A DNA stretch of 64,000 nucleotides from Alistipes sp. (GTDB lineage: Bacteria > Bacteroidota > Bacteroidia > Bacteroidales > Rikenellaceae). Below the pieces are notes generated by a model. The model had not been told where the DNA came from, did not search any database, and saw nothing but the letters and a program-made list of their open reading frames with translations. Made by a program: the position numbers and the translations under genes. The DNA is taken from positions 1 through 64,000 of the forward strand of contig JAFXLG010000036.1 in NCBI GenBank assembly GCA_017531305.1, written 5' to 3'. Shown here in pieces: positions 41,386 through 50,365 of this stretch (position 1 is the first letter of the stretch; the number at the start of each line of letters is the position of its first letter).

Positions 41386-42696
41386 TTACTCCTCCAAGCG
41401 TGTGATCTTAGCTCCCAAAGCGTTCAGACGACCATCTATATCTCTGTAACCGCGGTCGATCTGCTCAATGTTCTGTATCACGCTTGTGCCCTCGGCACTC
41501 ATGGCTGCGATAAGCAGAGCCACACCCGCACGAATGTCGGGCGAAGTCATCTTGGCTGCACGCAGACGATGTGAGTGGTCATGACCGATGACAGTTGCGC
41601 GGTGCGGATCGCAGAGTATAATCTGAGCCCCCATGTCGATGAGCTTATCCACAAAGAAGAGTCGGCTCTCGAACATCTTTTGGTGAATCAGCACCGTACC
41701 TTTTGCCTGAGTTGCCACCACCAAGAATATAGAGAGTAGGTCGGGCGTAAGTCCAGGCCATGGCGCATCGGCTATGGTCATGATCGAACCATCAATAAAA
41801 CTCTCGATGCTGTAGTGATCCTGCTGAGGGATATAGATATCATCGCCTCGCTGCTCGAAATTGATGCCCAAGCGGCGGAATTGCGCAGGGATAATGCCTA
41901 AATTTTCGTACGAAACATTCTTGATTGTAAGCTCCGATTGCGTCATGGCTGCCATGCCGATAAAGCTTCCGATCTCGATCATGTCGGGCAACATCGTATG
42001 CTCCGTACCTCCCAACTCCTTTACACCTTCGATGGTCAACAGATTGGATGCTATGCCCGAGATCTTGGCTCCCATGCGGTTGAGCATCTTGCAGAGCTGC
42101 TGCAGGTATGGCACGCAGGCGGCGTTGTAGATGGTGGTTGTTCCTTCTGCCAATACCGCTGCCATCACTATGTTGGCAGTACCCGTCACCGAAGCCTCAT
42201 CCAGAAGCATGTAACAACCCTTCAAACGCTTAGCCTCTACCGAGAAGAACTCCTCAGTCATGTCGAAGTTGAACTCTGCGCCCAACTTCTGGAATCCCAA
42301 AAAGTGAGTATCCAGACGTCTGCGACCGATCTTGTCACCGCCGGGTTTAGGCATATAACCCACACCAAAACGAGCAAGCAGCGGACCGATCATCATCACC
42401 GAGCCACGCAGGCGGCGACAGCGTTTGAGATAATCCTCCGTGCGCAGATAATCCAAGTCTATATCTTTGGCGGTGAAGGCATAGCTATCCGATGAGAGTC
42501 GCTCGACCTTGACGCCCATCTTCTCCAGCAGCTCGATAAGTTGTATGATGTCGAGAATCTGCGGTATATTGTTGATTACGACCCTTTCGGGGGTAAGCAA
42601 TGTGGCACATAGAATCTGAAGTGCCTCATTCTTTGCGCCCTGAGGCGTTACGCTGCCGTGGAGTCGATGTCCTCCCTCTACTTTGAAAATTGCCAT
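41386..42696 (-). CDS. murA: UDP-GlcNAc 1-carboxyvinyltransferase with Asp in place of the fosfomycin-target Cys
   Basis: First committed enzyme of peptidoglycan synthesis; it transfers enolpyruvate from PEP to UDP-N-acetylglucosamine. The 436-residue product starts at MAIFKVEGGHRLHG (42696), the ATG directly after a short leader. GAKNEAL with Lys22 is conserved, as is RGSVMMIGPLLARFG. The loop that reads PGGC(T/A)IG in E. coli reads PGGDKIG here (Asp121, codon 42334-42336). Cys-to-Asp at this position is the known basis of intrinsic fosfomycin insensitivity in mycobacterial and chlamydial MurA. Confidence 0.96.
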   Translation of the reverse strand: MAIFKVEGGHRLHGSVTPQGAKNEALQILCATLLTPERVVINNIPQILDIIQLIELLEKMGVKVERLSSDSYAFTAKDIDLDYLRTEDYLKRCRRLRGSVMMIGPLLARFGVGYMPKPGGDKIGRRRLDTHFLGFQKLGAEFNFDMTEEFFSVEAKRLKGCYMLLDEASVTGTANIVMAAVLAEGTTTIYNAACVPYLQQLCKMLNRMGAKISGIASNLLTIEGVKELGGTEHTMLPDMIEIGSFIGMAAMTQSELTIKNVSYENLGIIPAQFRRLGINFEQRGDDIYIPQQDHYSIESFIDGSIMTIADAPWPGLTPDLLSIFLVVATQAKGTVLIHQKMFESRLFFVDKLIDMGAQIILCDPHRATVIGHDHSHRLRAAKMTSPDIRAGVALLIAAMSAEGTSVIQNIEQIDRGYRDIDGRLNALGAKITRLEE

Positions 42697-42714
42697 AGTA
42701 AGTGAAATTTTTAT

Positions 42715-42745
42715 CAAAGATAACGAAATATAGTGAACTCTCAAA
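42715..42745 (-). promoter_or_regulatory. Promoter of murA
   Basis: On the minus strand TTTG (42742-42745) plus 19 nt plus TATCTTTG (42715-42722). The predicted leader is only about 12 nt. Confidence 0.75.
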
Positions 42746-42830
42746 GCCGAAAGCTCAAAATGATAGCGTATTTTTCTGATGCGCGAGATAAATTATTGCT
42801 CATGAGAGCATTTATCATCGAGAAAAATGT

Positions 42831-42838
42831 TATCTTTG
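42831..42838 (+). promoter_or_regulatory. -7 box of the Gfo/Idh gene
   Basis: TATCTTTG, 29 bp before the ATG at 42867. No TTTG box is seen at the -33 distance. Confidence 0.5.
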
Positions 42839-42866
42839 GGAATCATAATCAATCATTGCGACAAAT

Positions 42867-44171
42867 ATGGTAACACGTAGAGATTTTCTAAAACGTATGG
42901 GAGCGATGGCGGTAGCTGGAGTCGTTAGCCCATCGTTGGTAGGGCAGAGCGAGGCTTCAGCCCGTAAGGTGGCAGCGAGTGATCGCATCAATATAGGTCT
43001 TATCGGTACACGAGGTATGGGTTGGGGCGACTTGAACGATATGTTGGCTTTTCCCGAGGCGCAATGTGTGGCTTTATGTGATGTGAACAGTTCGTTGCTC
43101 GAATCACGTGCTGCCGAGATCGTAAAGCGTAGCTCTCGCAAACCTGACCTCTATGGCGACTACCGCAAGATGCTGGAGCGCAAGGATATAGACGTGGTGG
43201 TGATCGGCACTCCCGACCATTGGCATTGCTTGCAGTTGATCGACTCGTGCGCTGCGGGCAAGGATGTCTATGTTGAGAAACCCATCGCCAACACCCTTGC
43301 CGAGTGCGACCTTATGGTAGAGGCGGCTCACCACTACAATCAGGTGGTACAGGTGGGTCAGCAGCAGCGCAGTGGCGAGCATTGGCACGAGATGAAACGT
43401 TATGTCGATAGTGGCAAGTTGGGGCGCATAGCTAAGGTCAATGTCTGGGCAAACTTCTCATATTGCAATGTCCCTCAGACTGCAAACGAGCCCGTGCCGA
43501 AGGATATAGATTTCGATATGTGGCTGGGTCCTGCCCGCCAAAGGGAGTACAATACACGCTACTACCACGGTCAGTGGCGTATGTTCTGGGACTATGGTGG
43601 CGGATTGCTTACCGATTGGGGTGTGCATCTGTTGGATATGGCGTTGTGGGGCATGAACGTAAAGAGTATGCCTCGCCGCGTAGTGGCTTCGGGTGGTAAC
43701 TACTCATACCCCAATAATATGGCAGAGACGTTCGATACCATGTCGGTTGTGTGGGAGTACGATGATTTCACAATCAATTGGTCGAATCAAGCCTTCGAGT
43801 CGGGACCTTACGGTCGTAATTATGGCGTGGAGTTCGTGGGCGAGAATGGCTCGCTGGTGGTAAATCGTGAAAGCTGGATGGTATATCCCGTGCATAATAG
43901 AATCCCTGTCGAGGTGCGTGATCCCGATTTCGGTGATCGCCATCGCCATATGCGTAACTTCTTGGATTGTGTCCGTTCCCGCAATAAGCAGACTGCTTGT
44001 ACGGTAGATAACGGTGCTTTGTGTGCTAAGTTTGCGCAGCTGGGTAATATCTCGGCACGCGTTGGCGAGGCTCTGCACTACGATGAGAAGCGAGGTGCGT
44101 TCGACAATCGCGAGGCGAACAAACTCATCACGCCCGAGTATCGCAAACCATGGAAATTGCCTAAATTCTAA
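42867..44171 (+). CDS. Tat-exported Gfo/Idh/MocA oxidoreductase
   Basis: NAD(P)-dependent sugar oxidoreductase of 434 residues. The N-terminus VTRRDFLKRMGAMAVAGVV is a twin-arginine signal, so the protein is exported already folded with its cofactor. The Rossmann motif is NIGLIGTRGMGWGD, the catalytic EKP motif is in VYVEKPIANTLAECD, and HWH-type residues lie in GTPDHWHCLQ. A beta-sheet C-terminal domain follows. The next gene encodes a DUF1080 protein. Such pairs have been linked to glycoside cleavage through a 3-keto intermediate, so the oxidoreductase may oxidise the C3 hydroxyl of a glycoside. Confidence 0.9.
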   Translation: MVTRRDFLKRMGAMAVAGVVSPSLVGQSEASARKVAASDRINIGLIGTRGMGWGDLNDMLAFPEAQCVALCDVNSSLLESRAAEIVKRSSRKPDLYGDYRKMLERKDIDVVVIGTPDHWHCLQLIDSCAAGKDVYVEKPIANTLAECDLMVEAAHHYNQVVQVGQQQRSGEHWHEMKRYVDSGKLGRIAKVNVWANFSYCNVPQTANEPVPKDIDFDMWLGPARQREYNTRYYHGQWRMFWDYGGGLLTDWGVHLLDMALWGMNVKSMPRRVVASGGNYSYPNNMAETFDTMSVVWEYDDFTINWSNQAFESGPYGRNYGVEFVGENGSLVVNRESWMVYPVHNRIPVEVRDPDFGDRHRHMRNFLDCVRSRNKQTACTVDNGALCAKFAQLGNISARVGEALHYDEKRGAFDNREANKLITPEYRKPWKLPKF

Positions 44172-44193
44172 TCCATTAAATACATTTTTTAAG

Positions 44194-44967
44194 ATGAAGA
44201 GAGTAATTTTATCGGCACTTGCAGTAATGCTTTTCGCAGGTGCATCTGCTCAAGAGCAGAAGAAAGAGTATCCAAAGCCAGAGGGTATGCGCCCAGGTAT
44301 GACTGAGTTCTGGACTCCACAGCCTAAGGTGGTGACCCCAGGTGATATCAAGACCAATTCGGCTCCATCGGATGCCATCGTGCTGTTTGACGGTACAAAC
44401 CTCAGTGCATGGAAGAGCCGCGGTGGTGGCGAGGCTGCATGGAAGGTACACGATGGCGTGTTTACAGTAGATAAGAGCAAGGGCGACATCGAGACCAAGA
44501 TGCACTTCGGATCTATGCAGCTCCACATCGAGTGGATGGTGCCAGAGAACATCACAGGTACAGGTCAGGGTCGCGGTAATAGTGGCGTCTTCTTGCAGGG
44601 TATGTACGAGGTGCAGATCCTCGACTGCTACAACAACGAGACCTACTCAAACGGTCAAACAGGTAGCATCTACAAACAGGTGCGTCCTTTGGCAAATGCC
44701 ATGCGTAAGCCAGGTGAGTGGAATGTTTATGACATCATCTACAACGCTCCTGTCTTCAACGAGGATGGCACATACAAGGTACACCCAACCATCACTTTGA
44801 TCCACAATGGCGTGTTGTTGCTCAACAACTTTGCTATTCAGGGTACTACCGAGTATATCGGTTTGCCACGCGTGGTGAAGCATGGCGATGGTCCTATCCA
44901 GTTGCAGATGCACGGTGACCCAAGTGAGCCTATCAGCTTCCGTAATATCTGGGTACGCAAGTTGTAA
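44194..44967 (+). CDS. Exported DUF1080 (3-keto-disaccharide hydrolase) protein
   Basis: A 257-residue exported protein (signal MKRVILSALAVMLFAGASAQ; ATG at 44194). Residues about 65-257 form one DUF1080 concanavalin-like domain (IVLFDGTNLSAWKSRGGGEA, VHDGVFTVDKSKGDIETK, GNSGVFLQGMYEVQILD, then GPIQLQMHGDPSEPISFRNIW). Characterised DUF1080 members hydrolyse or eliminate 3-keto-glycosides. It is 22 bp after the Gfo/Idh gene, consistent with sequential action in the periplasm. A strong terminator follows. Confidence 0.9.
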   Translation: MKRVILSALAVMLFAGASAQEQKKEYPKPEGMRPGMTEFWTPQPKVVTPGDIKTNSAPSDAIVLFDGTNLSAWKSRGGGEAAWKVHDGVFTVDKSKGDIETKMHFGSMQLHIEWMVPENITGTGQGRGNSGVFLQGMYEVQILDCYNNETYSNGQTGSIYKQVRPLANAMRKPGEWNVYDIIYNAPVFNEDGTYKVHPTITLIHNGVLLLNNFAIQGTTEYIGLPRVVKHGDGPIQLQMHGDPSEPISFRNIWVRKL

Positions 44968-44981
44968 AAAACCTTATGAAG

Positions 44982-45019
44982 AAAAAAATCCCATCGGGTT
45001 ACTCCGATGGGATTTTTTT
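44982..45019. terminator. Bidirectional terminator
   Basis: A 16-bp perfect stem between 44982-44997 and 45004-45019 with loop GTTACT. A7 on the left and T7 on the right serve the DUF1080 gene and the convergent GH78-like gene. Confidence 0.95.
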
Positions 45020-45032
45020 GTGTGCCACAGAT

Positions 45033-47267
45033 TTAATTCATCTCAATATTCACCTTGCTCGATGTAGGTATCACCTCGCAAGTGTAGCCTTCGGGTATTG
45101 AGGCGCGGACATCGAATGTGCCATTCTCGGCGGTCCACTCCAATGCGATCTTATCCTCGCCCACAGGGAATGAAACCTTGCACTGCTTCAGACCGCTGTC
45201 GATAAACCTAAGATAGACCTTCTTCTCCACAGGTGCGACATCGTATATACCTGCCACATCACGCTTCAGCACGTGCGCAATATGCGAAGCAAAACCGTGG
45301 TTGCAACTTGCATGTGGAGTCATATTCTCCCACAAAGTTCCCGTACGCTCAGCCATGATCATATACTCATCGATACACTCGCTGAGGATCTGCGCCGAGA
45401 GCTTCTCGCGCGAGAGCAACTCCAAACGCAAGTAGTTGCCGATGAAGGCATTGGCAGGGTGTATCTGAGGGAATTCGTTGTTGGTCTTACGCACAGGACC
45501 GAACTTATCCCTGAGCTTTGCCCACAATTCGGGATGCGACTTTGGCGAAGCGGTATTGAAGTGGAAGGCGTAGTATTGGCAAGTCTCGGTGATATTATTG
45601 GTAAGCTCCAATTTGCCTGTGCGCTTGTTGCGGATGGCGTTGTCGATGAAGAACTCGCCGTTGTATGATTGGCGGATAATCTCGGCACGCATCTTGTCTG
45701 CCTTCTCAGCCAAAGCCTTGTCGCCGTAGAGTCGATCCACTACATCTAACATCTCGGCAAAGATCATGTTGTTAGGGTAGTTGACATCCTGCACGAAGTC
45801 ATTGGCTGCCGACCACTCGACAAACACCCACTTAGGCAACGACTCCAACAATCCATCCTCGTTGTAGTATGGCTCGAAGAATCGCACTAAATCGTAGATA
45901 CGCTTCTTTGCCTTGTCGATCAGAGCCTGATCGCCCGTACGGTGCAGATACTCCTCCAACTCCAAGACGTAGAACATAGCCCAACTTGGGATGAAGTTTT
46001 GGTTGGGGTGATCCGAAGGGTAACACATTGGCAACATGCCGTCCATTATGTACTTATGCTTTGCTGGCAGAAGGAAATTCTCCAAGAAATTCTTCTCGAT
46101 CTTGGTGTCGCCTGCCATGTCGAACGCCACGCGTGAAGTGAAGTAGCTGTCGCAAAGCCAGCCTGCACGCTCACGCGATGGGCAATCCATGAAGATGTCG
46201 AGCGCATTCTGGCGCAAGGTCTCGCGTGCCACCTCGAATAGGCGGTTCAGATTCTCGTTGTCGCAAGCAAACTGAGCCTTCTGGAAATTACCGCAATAGT
46301 CGCGCATATATATATCATGCAGGGTAGCTTTACCCTCGTCAACATACATCTCGACATATTGTCCCGTATTTGGCTCATACGCCTCCAGAGTATATTCTCC
46401 GGGCTCCAATTCATAAGTCAGGTAGCAGTAGCAACCGAAGCGTGAGCCATTGACATGACCGTTGTCCGAAAGCAACTCATCGAATGCAACGCGGATCTTA
46501 GCCTTCTGAGTTACAGTAACTTTCGCTCCGATGAAACCTGTGCTGTTTGATTTGTATTTATATACTCCGTTCTCGATCTTCTGAGCGTGATGAATCGTGT
46601 AGTCGGGATAATCCACATGACGTGCGATAAGCGTCTTGGCAGGCTGCTCGACCAACGTCTGAGGCTCCACCTGTGGAGTCCACTCTGTGTCTGTCATCCA
46701 AGTGCGATATTCGGGCGAGAGGATGTAATGCTCAACGTGAGGACGCTGGAAACTGAATTCGCGCACATCCTGCTTGCGCTGACGCAAATCATACGCCTTG
46801 AACTGCTCACCTGTGGCTGCAACCACCTCGCCGTTAAGCTCTACCTCGGCTTGCAGGAATGATGGCTGGTTGAGCAGATAGTAGTTATCATCGTTGTAGC
46901 CCGCAACCTCGATGGCGATGATGTTCTTGCCCCAATTCAGATAAGGTTTCAGATCAAGACAGTCGATACGATAGAAATCGTGTGCCGCCACACATGGACC
47001 ATGACTGACAAATTCGCCATTTACCGTCAGGCGGTAGTTGCATGAAGCGGCGATACGGATGTAGGCAGAGCCCACGATGTTAGCTTTGACAATCTCGTGG
47101 AACGAAAGCGTGAGATTTTTCTCATTTTGGCGACCCTCTGCCCAAACGGGTTTGGCTTTGGTGAATTGCTCTACATGACATAGGTCAACCTCGCCATTGG
47201 TGCATGAGTAACCGCACATCAGAATTGCCACAGCGGCAACAAGGAAGTTGAATAATCTTTTTTTCAT
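45033..47267 (-). CDS. GH78-like alpha-L-rhamnosidase lipoprotein
   Basis: A 744-residue lipoprotein (MKKRLFNFLVAAVAILMCGYSC, lipobox GYSC; start at 47267). It has an N-terminal beta-sandwich/galactose-binding-like region (SAYIRIAASCNYRLTVNGEF) and a GH78-type (alpha/alpha)6 barrel. The barrel shows LDIFMDCPSRERAGWLCDSYF, comparable to DCPHRERSAYTGD in the other GH78 of this window, and a C-terminal beta domain follows. The first GH78 carries a signal peptidase I-type signal, while this one is lipid-anchored. It stands alone. Confidence 0.87.
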   Translation of the reverse strand: MKKRLFNFLVAAVAILMCGYSCTNGEVDLCHVEQFTKAKPVWAEGRQNEKNLTLSFHEIVKANIVGSAYIRIAASCNYRLTVNGEFVSHGPCVAAHDFYRIDCLDLKPYLNWGKNIIAIEVAGYNDDNYYLLNQPSFLQAEVELNGEVVAATGEQFKAYDLRQRKQDVREFSFQRPHVEHYILSPEYRTWMTDTEWTPQVEPQTLVEQPAKTLIARHVDYPDYTIHHAQKIENGVYKYKSNSTGFIGAKVTVTQKAKIRVAFDELLSDNGHVNGSRFGCYCYLTYELEPGEYTLEAYEPNTGQYVEMYVDEGKATLHDIYMRDYCGNFQKAQFACDNENLNRLFEVARETLRQNALDIFMDCPSRERAGWLCDSYFTSRVAFDMAGDTKIEKNFLENFLLPAKHKYIMDGMLPMCYPSDHPNQNFIPSWAMFYVLELEEYLHRTGDQALIDKAKKRIYDLVRFFEPYYNEDGLLESLPKWVFVEWSAANDFVQDVNYPNNMIFAEMLDVVDRLYGDKALAEKADKMRAEIIRQSYNGEFFIDNAIRNKRTGKLELTNNITETCQYYAFHFNTASPKSHPELWAKLRDKFGPVRKTNNEFPQIHPANAFIGNYLRLELLSREKLSAQILSECIDEYMIMAERTGTLWENMTPHASCNHGFASHIAHVLKRDVAGIYDVAPVEKKVYLRFIDSGLKQCKVSFPVGEDKIALEWTAENGTFDVRASIPEGYTCEVIPTSSKVNIEMN

Positions 47268-47312
47268 ATCGTTAGTAGTTAAATTTTCTTTCCGAAAGAA
47301 GACTTTTCCACA

Positions 47313-47320
47313 CAAAATTA
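47313..47320 (-). promoter_or_regulatory. Putative -7 box of the GH78-like lipoprotein gene
   Basis: TAATTTTG on the minus strand, 46 bp before the start codon. No -33 TTTG is seen. Confidence 0.45.
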
Positions 47321-47422
47321 CGATTTTATTTGGTTTGCGACCTCTGTTTTATCTGTTTTTTTAGCCGAGTGGCTCTTTTTTGATGGAAAATTCCTTTCGC
47401 GAAGTCTCTTTTTTGCGGGTAA

Positions 47423-47438
47423 TACTCCTTTAGGAGTA
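47423..47438. promoter_or_regulatory. Short perfect palindrome TACTCCT-TT-AGGAGTA
   Basis: Seven-bp arms around a 2-nt centre, about 42 bp upstream of the rlmD -7 box, in the divergent region between the GH78-like gene and rlmD. It could be an operator. No T-run follows, so it is not a terminator. Confidence 0.4.
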
Positions 47439-47479
47439 AATGTTACTCGGAGAAGGGCGGTAGATCCCCGAAATTTTCT

Positions 47480-47487
47480 TATCTTTG
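47480..47487 (+). promoter_or_regulatory. -7 box of rlmD
   Basis: TATCTTTG, 50 bp before the ATG at 47538. No canonical -33 box is seen. Confidence 0.55.
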
Positions 47488-47537
47488 AGGCGTAGTGTGT
47501 AAATACGACAATGTAAAAATTAACAACAGATAAAAAT

Positions 47538-48947
47538 ATGGCAAGAAAACGACAAAACTATCCACTCATCCCTGCGCTTGAGATTACCACTTTGGCTGCC
47601 GAAGGAAAAGCCATGGGTCGCTACAACGATCAGGTGGTATTCGTTCCGATGACCGTGCCAGGCGATGTGGTGGATGTGCAGATACGCAACAAACGCCGCC
47701 GTTTTATGGAGGGCGTAGTGGTAAATTATGTGAAGTTCTCGCCTCTGCGCTCGGAGCCTTTCTGCTCTCATTTCGGAGTGTGTGGAGGTTGCAAGTGGCA
47801 GAATCTGCCATACGAGGAGCAGCTGCGCTTCAAGACCGAGCAGGTGCGCGATCAGCTCTCGCGTATCGGCAAGGTGGAGTTGCCTGAGGTGCGCCCATGT
47901 CTGGGCTCAGCAAAGCAACAGTTCTATCGCAATAAGCTGGAGTTCACCTTCGCCGACAAGCGTTGGCTTACCTACGAGGAGATTGCCGCTGGCGACAGCA
48001 TCGAGCGCACTCCCGCCTTGGGCTTCCATATACCGAATTGTTTCGATAAGGTGCTCGACATCGAAAAGTGCTATCTCCAGCAGGAGCCATCCAACTCTAT
48101 ACGCGATTCGATCAAGGCTTTCTGCATAGAACATGGCTATTCGTTCCACAACTGCCGAGAGCATCAGGGTCTTATGCGCAACATCATTATCCGCACCGCC
48201 TCTACGGGCGAGGTGATGGTGATCGTGGTCTTCAACGAGGACGCCAAGGAGAAGATCACCGCCCTGATGGAGCATCTGAAGGCGAATTTCCCTCAGATCA
48301 CATCACTCTTTTATGTTGTCAACTCTAAGTGGAATGACTCGATTGGCGATCTGGAGCATCATTGCTACTCGGGCAAGGATCATATCATCGAGCAGATGGA
48401 GGGACTCCAGTTCAAGGTAGGACCAAAGTCATTCTATCAGACCAATTCGGAGCAGGCATACGAGCTCTATAAGGTGGCACGTGATTTTGCCGACCTGAAG
48501 GGCGATGAGGTGCTGTATGACCTCTATACAGGTACAGGCACCATTGCCAACTTCTGCGCTCGCCGTGCCAAGAAGGTTGTGGGTGTGGAGTATGTGCCAG
48601 AGGCTATCGAGGATGCCAAGATCAACTCTCAGCTCAACTCGATTGAGAATACGGTATTCTATGCAGGCGATATGAAGGATGTTTTGAGCGATGAGTTTGT
48701 TGAGCGCAATGGTCATCCCGATGTAATCATTTTGGATCCTCCACGCGCAGGAGTTGATGAGCGCGTGATAGATGTTATCCTGCGTGCTGCGCCACAGCGT
48801 ATGGTCTATGTGAGCTGCAATCCTGCCACTCAGGCACGCGATTTGGCGTTGATGGATGGTATGTATCGAGTTGTCGATGTGCAACCCGTAGATATGTTCC
48901 CACATACGCATCATGTGGAAAATGTCGTTAAGTTAGTAAAACGATAA
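47538..48947 (+). CDS. rlmD: TrmA/RlmD-type 23S rRNA (uracil-5) methyltransferase
   Basis: SAM-dependent m5U methyltransferase acting on 23S rRNA, 469 residues. An N-terminal TRAM domain (about 10-65) is followed by Fe-S ligands in CSHFGVCGGCKWQNLPYEEQ. The methyltransferase domain shows VLYDLYTGTGTIANF, VIILDPPRAGVD and the nucleophile region YVSCNPATQARD. It opens a + strand run to 57080. RlmCD-type dual activity or the tRNA enzyme TrmA cannot be excluded from sequence. Confidence 0.9.
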   Translation: MARKRQNYPLIPALEITTLAAEGKAMGRYNDQVVFVPMTVPGDVVDVQIRNKRRRFMEGVVVNYVKFSPLRSEPFCSHFGVCGGCKWQNLPYEEQLRFKTEQVRDQLSRIGKVELPEVRPCLGSAKQQFYRNKLEFTFADKRWLTYEEIAAGDSIERTPALGFHIPNCFDKVLDIEKCYLQQEPSNSIRDSIKAFCIEHGYSFHNCREHQGLMRNIIIRTASTGEVMVIVVFNEDAKEKITALMEHLKANFPQITSLFYVVNSKWNDSIGDLEHHCYSGKDHIIEQMEGLQFKVGPKSFYQTNSEQAYELYKVARDFADLKGDEVLYDLYTGTGTIANFCARRAKKVVGVEYVPEAIEDAKINSQLNSIENTVFYAGDMKDVLSDEFVERNGHPDVIILDPPRAGVDERVIDVILRAAPQRMVYVSCNPATQARDLALMDGMYRVVDVQPVDMFPHTHHVENVVKLVKR

Positions 48948-48959
48948 ATTTACTACGTT

Positions 48960-49643
48960 ATGAGAAAGTTGTTTTTAACATTAGTTGCGATGCTTGGTTT
49001 GGTGATAACAGCATCGGCACAGACAGATTTCCGCCCTTCGGTATCGGTTAATGGACAGGCTAAAATTACAGCTCCGCTGGATGAGATTTTTCTATCGATC
49101 ACGCTCAAGGAGAGCGACTCGAAAGGCAAGGTCGATCTCGAGCAGCAGCGAGTGGCAATGCTTCGCGCTCTGCGCAAGTGTGGCGTAAATACCGAGGAGC
49201 AGCTGCGATTGGCAGATATGGCGAGCAGTTTCTTTAAGCGCAAAGGTTCGCTTGCTTCATCACAATACGAACTAAAGGTGGCTTCGGCAGAGGAGGCTCG
49301 CAAGGTCTTTGAGGCGTTGGATGATGCAGGTATAGCCAATGTGAACATTGCGCGCGCCACTTGTTCCAAGTTGGAGGAGTATCGCAGCGAGGCTCGCCGT
49401 CAGGCAATCCGCAATGCTAAGGCTCGTGCTGAGGAGTTGGCTACAGCCATCGGTCAGAGCATTGGTGCATGTTACGAGATCAACGATTACTCTAACTCGC
49501 AGCCTGTTGTTTATCGTGCCAATATGCTCGCCAAGTCGGCTATGGCGGATAGCATCACCGAGGAGAGTGCAGAGCCAGAGGTGGAGTTTAAACCTATCGA
49601 GATCAACTATTCGGTCTCGGCAAAGTTTGTTTTAAAAGAGTAA
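48960..49643 (+). CDS. Exported SIMPL-domain (DUF541) protein
   Basis: A 227-residue periplasmic protein (signal MRKLFLTLVAMLGLVITASA). The SIMPL domain begins PSVSVNGQAKITAPLDEIFLS and includes the helix EARRQAIRNAKARAEELATA. Members form ring-like oligomers with a poorly defined role, some in oxidative-stress protection. It lies 12 bp after rlmD. Confidence 0.88.
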   Translation: MRKLFLTLVAMLGLVITASAQTDFRPSVSVNGQAKITAPLDEIFLSITLKESDSKGKVDLEQQRVAMLRALRKCGVNTEEQLRLADMASSFFKRKGSLASSQYELKVASAEEARKVFEALDDAGIANVNIARATCSKLEEYRSEARRQAIRNAKARAEELATAIGQSIGACYEINDYSNSQPVVYRANMLAKSAMADSITEESAEPEVEFKPIEINYSVSAKFVLKE

Positions 49644-49655
49644 AATACTTAAAAT

Positions 49656-50327
49656 ATGAAAATAGCACGTTTGAGCTTTAACCCTTTGCAGGTTAACACA
49701 TACATTGTTTGGGATGAAAGTCTGGAGGCTGTGGTGATTGATGCTGCCGCTTCTAACGAGCGAGAGAATGAGGTTTTGGATAAGTTTATTGCCGACCACG
49801 GCTTGAAGGTCGTATGTGCCGTCAATACCCATGGTCACTTCGATCATGTGATGGGTATCAAACACCTTTGCGAGAAGTATGGCGTGGGCTTGGCTCTCTC
49901 GTCTAAGGATCGTTTCCTTTTGGAGAATGCCGCCTCGTCTGCCATGATGTTCGGTATCCGTATGGAGGATGTGCCTCAAAACATTGAGTTGGATCTGGCG
50001 GAGGCTGAGAGCATCAAGTTCGGCAATAGCGAGCTTAAGGTTATCCCTACCCCCGGTCATACCCCCGGTCACGTGGTGTTGTATGCTCCAGAGGCAAAGG
50101 TACTCTTCACGGGCGATACGCTCTTCCGCGAGAGCATAGGTCGTACTGATCTGCCGGGGGGCGATTATTCGTGGATCATGCGCTCTATTTTGGAGCAGAT
50201 CATGCCATTGGGCGATGATGTGAAGATCTACCCCGGTCATGGCGAGATGAGCGACATAGGTCACGAGTCGATGTATAATCCTTTTGTTGTCGAGGTACTC
50301 AACCATGAGGTAAATTATAAGAATTAA
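49656..50327 (+). CDS. Metallo-beta-lactamase-fold hydrolase (glyoxalase II type)
   Basis: Cytoplasmic zinc hydrolase of 223 residues. The HxHxDH motif is NTHGHFDHVMG (about residues 52-62). The distal His lies in IPTPGHTPGHVVLY, the bridging Asp in VLFTGDTLF, and the last His in YPGHGEMSDIG. It resembles glyoxalase II and persulfide-dioxygenase-like enzymes. The substrate is probably a thioester but is not proven. It starts 12 bp after the SIMPL gene. Confidence 0.92.
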   Translation: MKIARLSFNPLQVNTYIVWDESLEAVVIDAAASNERENEVLDKFIADHGLKVVCAVNTHGHFDHVMGIKHLCEKYGVGLALSSKDRFLLENAASSAMMFGIRMEDVPQNIELDLAEAESIKFGNSELKVIPTPGHTPGHVVLYAPEAKVLFTGDTLFRESIGRTDLPGGDYSWIMRSILEQIMPLGDDVKIYPGHGEMSDIGHESMYNPFVVEVLNHEVNYKN

Positions 50328-50365
50328 CCTTCGTTGCGGACTTTGGATTTATAGAGTAAATCTGT

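Noticed and set aside
47421..47454. TACTCC/GGAGTA palindrome considered as a terminator or riboswitch
   Set aside because: There is no T-run and too little structure for a known riboswitch. It is kept only as a possible operator.
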